This document shows, in pieces, positions 61,401 through 64,000 of a stretch of 64,000 nt of DNA. The DNA is from Plectrocnemia conspersa (lineage: Eukaryota > Arthropoda > Insecta > Trichoptera > Polycentropodidae), in the NCBI GenBank assembly GCA_009617715.1, contig VTFK01000450.1:124001-188000 (forward strand), written 5' to 3'. The notes under the pieces were generated by a model, which had not been told where the DNA came from, did no database searches, and worked only from the letters and a program-made list of their open reading frames with translations. The translations under genes and the position numbers were made by a program. Position 1 is the first letter of the stretch; each line of letters opens with the position of its first letter.

Positions 61401-61727
61401 AAAATCTCGGGGAGCTCAAACGCTTCGAATTTTAAAAGTCTTCTTCTTGTTTTTCTAGCATTATAATCCTTTGTTACGACTTAAACAGTATTTATAAAAT
61501 TCTAAATATTTAATAGAAAAGATGTGTTCAACTATTATGAAGTAAGTCGTGATTAAATATTTTATTAAATGTTTCGTCCTCGTCTCCCGTTTTTAACCGA
61601 TATGCACCGCAAAACGAAAATTCTTTTCTTCCGTATAACGAGTGTTATTTTTTGTTTTAAATTTACATTACACAGTCTACAAAAAGGTTTCCACCATAAA
61701 CCGATATTTATTTTTTATTTAATTTAA

Positions 61728-61920
61728 TATATTATTTAGCTAATATAGCTAATTGTTTATACACTAAACAAAGTTAATCAAATCATACACCTAGAACATA
61801 ATATATACATAAACATAATATAACAAATACTTTAATATTATAATTTATTTCTTAATGCATGAAGGTGTGTCCTTATTCCATTGAGGTACTAGGAATAATA
61901 TTATAATAATTCATACCTCC
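61728..61920 (-). mobile_element. LINE 3'-end-like repeat, copy 2
   Basis: Counterpart of 59043-59240. On the minus strand it follows the RT motifs at 62150-62530. Confidence 0.6.
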
Positions 61921-62530
61921 GTACATTATTCCGTTTTTTTATACCTAACTATCCTTAAATTGTCTATATCTCTAGTAATAAATCTATGTACATTTTTATT
62001 TTTTTGGTGACATATTTTTAACTTTAAGATTAATCTTCAATATTTATAGAACATCCAACCATTCCATCCAATATATCTTCATATTAAATAAATATACATT
62101 TGATTTATTTATATAATTTTTTAACCATATGTCTATTATATTAAATTCATTATTTAAATTATCAACAAATTCTTTAACATTATCACCTATGCATGTATTC
62201 CACATTTTTTGTATTATTAATTATATCATTTATATTATGATAAACAGCAATGGTCCTAAATTGGACCCATGTGGTACACCGTGAGATATTATTTTCACTT
62301 TGAAATAAGCTTAATTTATTTTACATTTTTGCTTTATCTATTTTAAATAATTATTAAAGCATCTTAAAACCATTTCATTTATACATATTTCTAATTTTTT
62401 GTCTATCTCGAAATAAAAAAAATGCTCCAATGACCACCACCAATCATTTATAACTACTTGCAATGTAGTCTCAGTGGATATATTTATATCCTTTAATATT
62501 GACAGTATTCCCAATGTAATACTCAAAATA
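61921..62530 (-). pseudogene. non-LTR reverse transcriptase remnant
   Basis: On the minus strand, EMVLRCFNNYLK (matching the W/CF-x-SYL-type segment) is followed by ISHGVPHGSNLGPLLFIII at about 62285-62230, the block just upstream of YADD in LINE RTs. Further on are degraded NNEFNIIDIWLK and a LFN(x)K-like segment. Multiple stops. Confidence 0.75.
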
Positions 62531-62799
62531 GTAAGGCTAAATTATTTCTTTTGACTAGCGCAATTCTATTTCATCAAAACGATCAATCAAACGTCTAATC
62601 ATTGATTTGATTGGAGAATATCTCACACCGTAATGGCGACGATATGTTCTAATATCAGTGTTGGCAGACACTACAATTAAAGACGAACGATTTATTCACG
62701 CTATACCTAGGTAATGTCCGTCATTATTGTATATTTAAAGTATACATAAAATAATATAAGCTTTAACTAAAACTGCTTGTTAATGTATACATTGACGCG

Positions 62800-63240
62800 T
62801 CAATGAATTACCTATATTATTAAATCTATGCATAAATGATTTGCACCTAGGTATGTAAACTTGGAGGAAGGATTTAACTGTATGCTGATAATACAGTATT
62901 AAAGACATGCAAAGAAACATGGATGATAATTGAATTAAATTGAACAATCACTGTACATAATTCTCCAATTACAAAAAGTGATTAAATAAACAACTTATTA
63001 ATTTTTGTAACCATATTGATTATGTAATACATTTTTTATCAATGTCAAATTTTTTATACACATTTCAGACTAGATTAAACATTTATTATGCACATATTCA
63101 TAGTCAACTAACATAAATTTCTTGCGTTTGGATTGCGGATTTAAAAGTAAATTTAAATTAAAATCACTTCAGGTTATTCAAAATAGTGCTATAAAAAAAT
63201 TGTTAAACTTACCTTTCGTTACTCCATTGATCGTGACGTC
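62800..63240 (+). pseudogene. non-LTR retrotransposon ORF2 C-terminal remnant
   Basis: On the plus strand, LNLCINDLHLG (62818-62852) is followed after a frameshift by YADNTVLKTCKETW (YADD-type catalytic box with the second Asp changed to Asn), and at 63160-63230 by KLKSLQVIQNSAIKKLLNLP, a motif typical of LINE ORF2 C-termini. NLCIN is shared with the 22240 remnant, so one family is likely. It converges with the minus-strand remnant just upstream. Confidence 0.8.
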
Positions 63241-63309
63241 TGCATCTTCATGCAATTCTATGGAATACACATTTAATAGCATGTGTGTTTAGCATCAACT
63301 AAAATATAT

Positions 63310-63430
63310 GAAAACATATTTTCACTGGCATTTCATTAAAATCATATCGGAATACATTTTCACTGATGAATATATATATTTCTACTAGTGAAAATATAAT
63401 TTAACTGACAGATGTTAGTGACATTATATA
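63310..63430 (+). repeat. single terminal module of the hairpin-bearing repeat
   Basis: cggaatacattttcactgat, then tttctactagtgaaaatata, then atttaactgacagatgttag matches the left-end module at 50193-50276 and 50366-50450. The hairpin body does not follow, so this is a solitary end or a truncated copy. Confidence 0.72.
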
Positions 63431-63579
63431 TTTTTATTTCAGTTAATTTATACTACTTGATTCGTGTACTCTCCGTTAATTGTTCAGCTTATACGATAAA
63501 TATCAATACTCAACAATGATTTTTGCTAATTGAAATGCTCACGGTGGGGGAAAAGCCTAATTGAAAACACACACACATT

Positions 63580-64000
63580 AATCTTCCGAGAGCGCAATCA
63601 CTAAACACACGTCTCGGTAACGAGCATCAGCCACATCGCCAATAACATTTAGTGGCAAACACGTGTTGAGCTGCCTAATCAATCATTCTTTCCGTGTGCC
63701 TATCAGCGGAATGACGTGACGTCAGATAATTGTTGACGATGAGCAACGGTCCACGGAATTGACCGCGGTCACCCGAGCCAGCCAGCGATCTTCCAAGAGT
63801 TAGTAAACGCCGTTCGTTCGTTTGTTGGTTGCATGTCAGTCAGGGTTAGGTAATAAGCCGTAATAATAATTCGGATCGACCGGTTGAGCCCGGCGGCGGT
63901 CACGCTCTGTTAAGTCTCATATTCCAAAACTCGACCAGAACATCGCAAAAAATAAAAGCAGCCAAAATCGACGGAAAGCACGAAAGTCTGGGGCGGGCAA
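63580..64000 (+). promoter_or_regulatory. GC-rich island with CRE and Initiator-like motif at the window end
   Basis: CpG-rich to the window edge. A perfect CRE palindrome TGACGTCA at 63717-63724 overlaps a second TGACGT half-site (63712-63717). An Initiator-like TCAGTC is at 63836-63841, with no TATA box seen. It could be a promoter or enhancer of a gene continuing beyond the window; direction is uncertain. Confidence 0.35.

Overview
This looks like nuclear DNA from an AT-rich animal genome, most likely an insect. The support is decayed mariner, hAT, Transib-like and non-LTR elements, a tRNA-derived SINE present in two copies, long (AT)n tracts and short GC-richer islands in an AT-rich background. 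The order of insect cannot be fixed from the sequence. There is no bacterial, plasmid or phage architecture, no operon, no CRISPR array and no rRNA. No complete protein-coding gene is visible. The open frames are almost all short chance ORFs, microsatellite translations or transposon debris.

The window is best read as one or more very large introns plus intergenic DNA of a host gene. The likeliest host coding pieces are a putative first coding exon at 1898-1975 (in-frame stop upstream, GTGAGT donor, GC-rich leader) and a 56-nt internal exon at 42835-42890 (pyrimidine-rich acceptor, GTAATT donor, open in all frames). They are phase-compatible (0 to 0), so they could belong to one plus-strand transcript with an intron of about 41 kb; this is inference. 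Weaker exon candidates lie at 52-103, 42380-42423, 43303-43374 and 47285-47347. I could not assign the gene to a family. GC-richer islands near 9.2-9.9, 20.4-21.3, 28.6-29.0, 38.2-38.7, 43.2-44.2, 49.3-49.8, 53.8-54.1, 60.7-61.4 and 63.6-64.0 kb hold transcription-factor-like motifs and may be cis-regulatory.

The rest is a graveyard of mobile elements, several with target-site duplications readable by eye: a Transib-like element (26795-27903) with 5-bp CGCCG duplications; a hAT-like element (29831-30986) with 8-bp duplications differing at one base; a deleted mariner (59810-60532) with TA duplications; and a short retroposon (19591-19794) with a perfect 13-bp duplication. Further items are two SINE copies (7217-7566, 59303-59656), a hairpin-bearing repeat in two long copies (~380-1180, ~50370-51210), non-LTR reverse-transcriptase fragments (22230-23160, 58400-58600, 61720-62530, 62800-63240), other Tc1/mariner and hAT transposase remnants, piggyBac-like TTAA termini and several unnamed dispersed repeats. 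Nothing here amounts to a new functional gene system. The most distinctive items are the Transib-like element and the hairpin repeat family.
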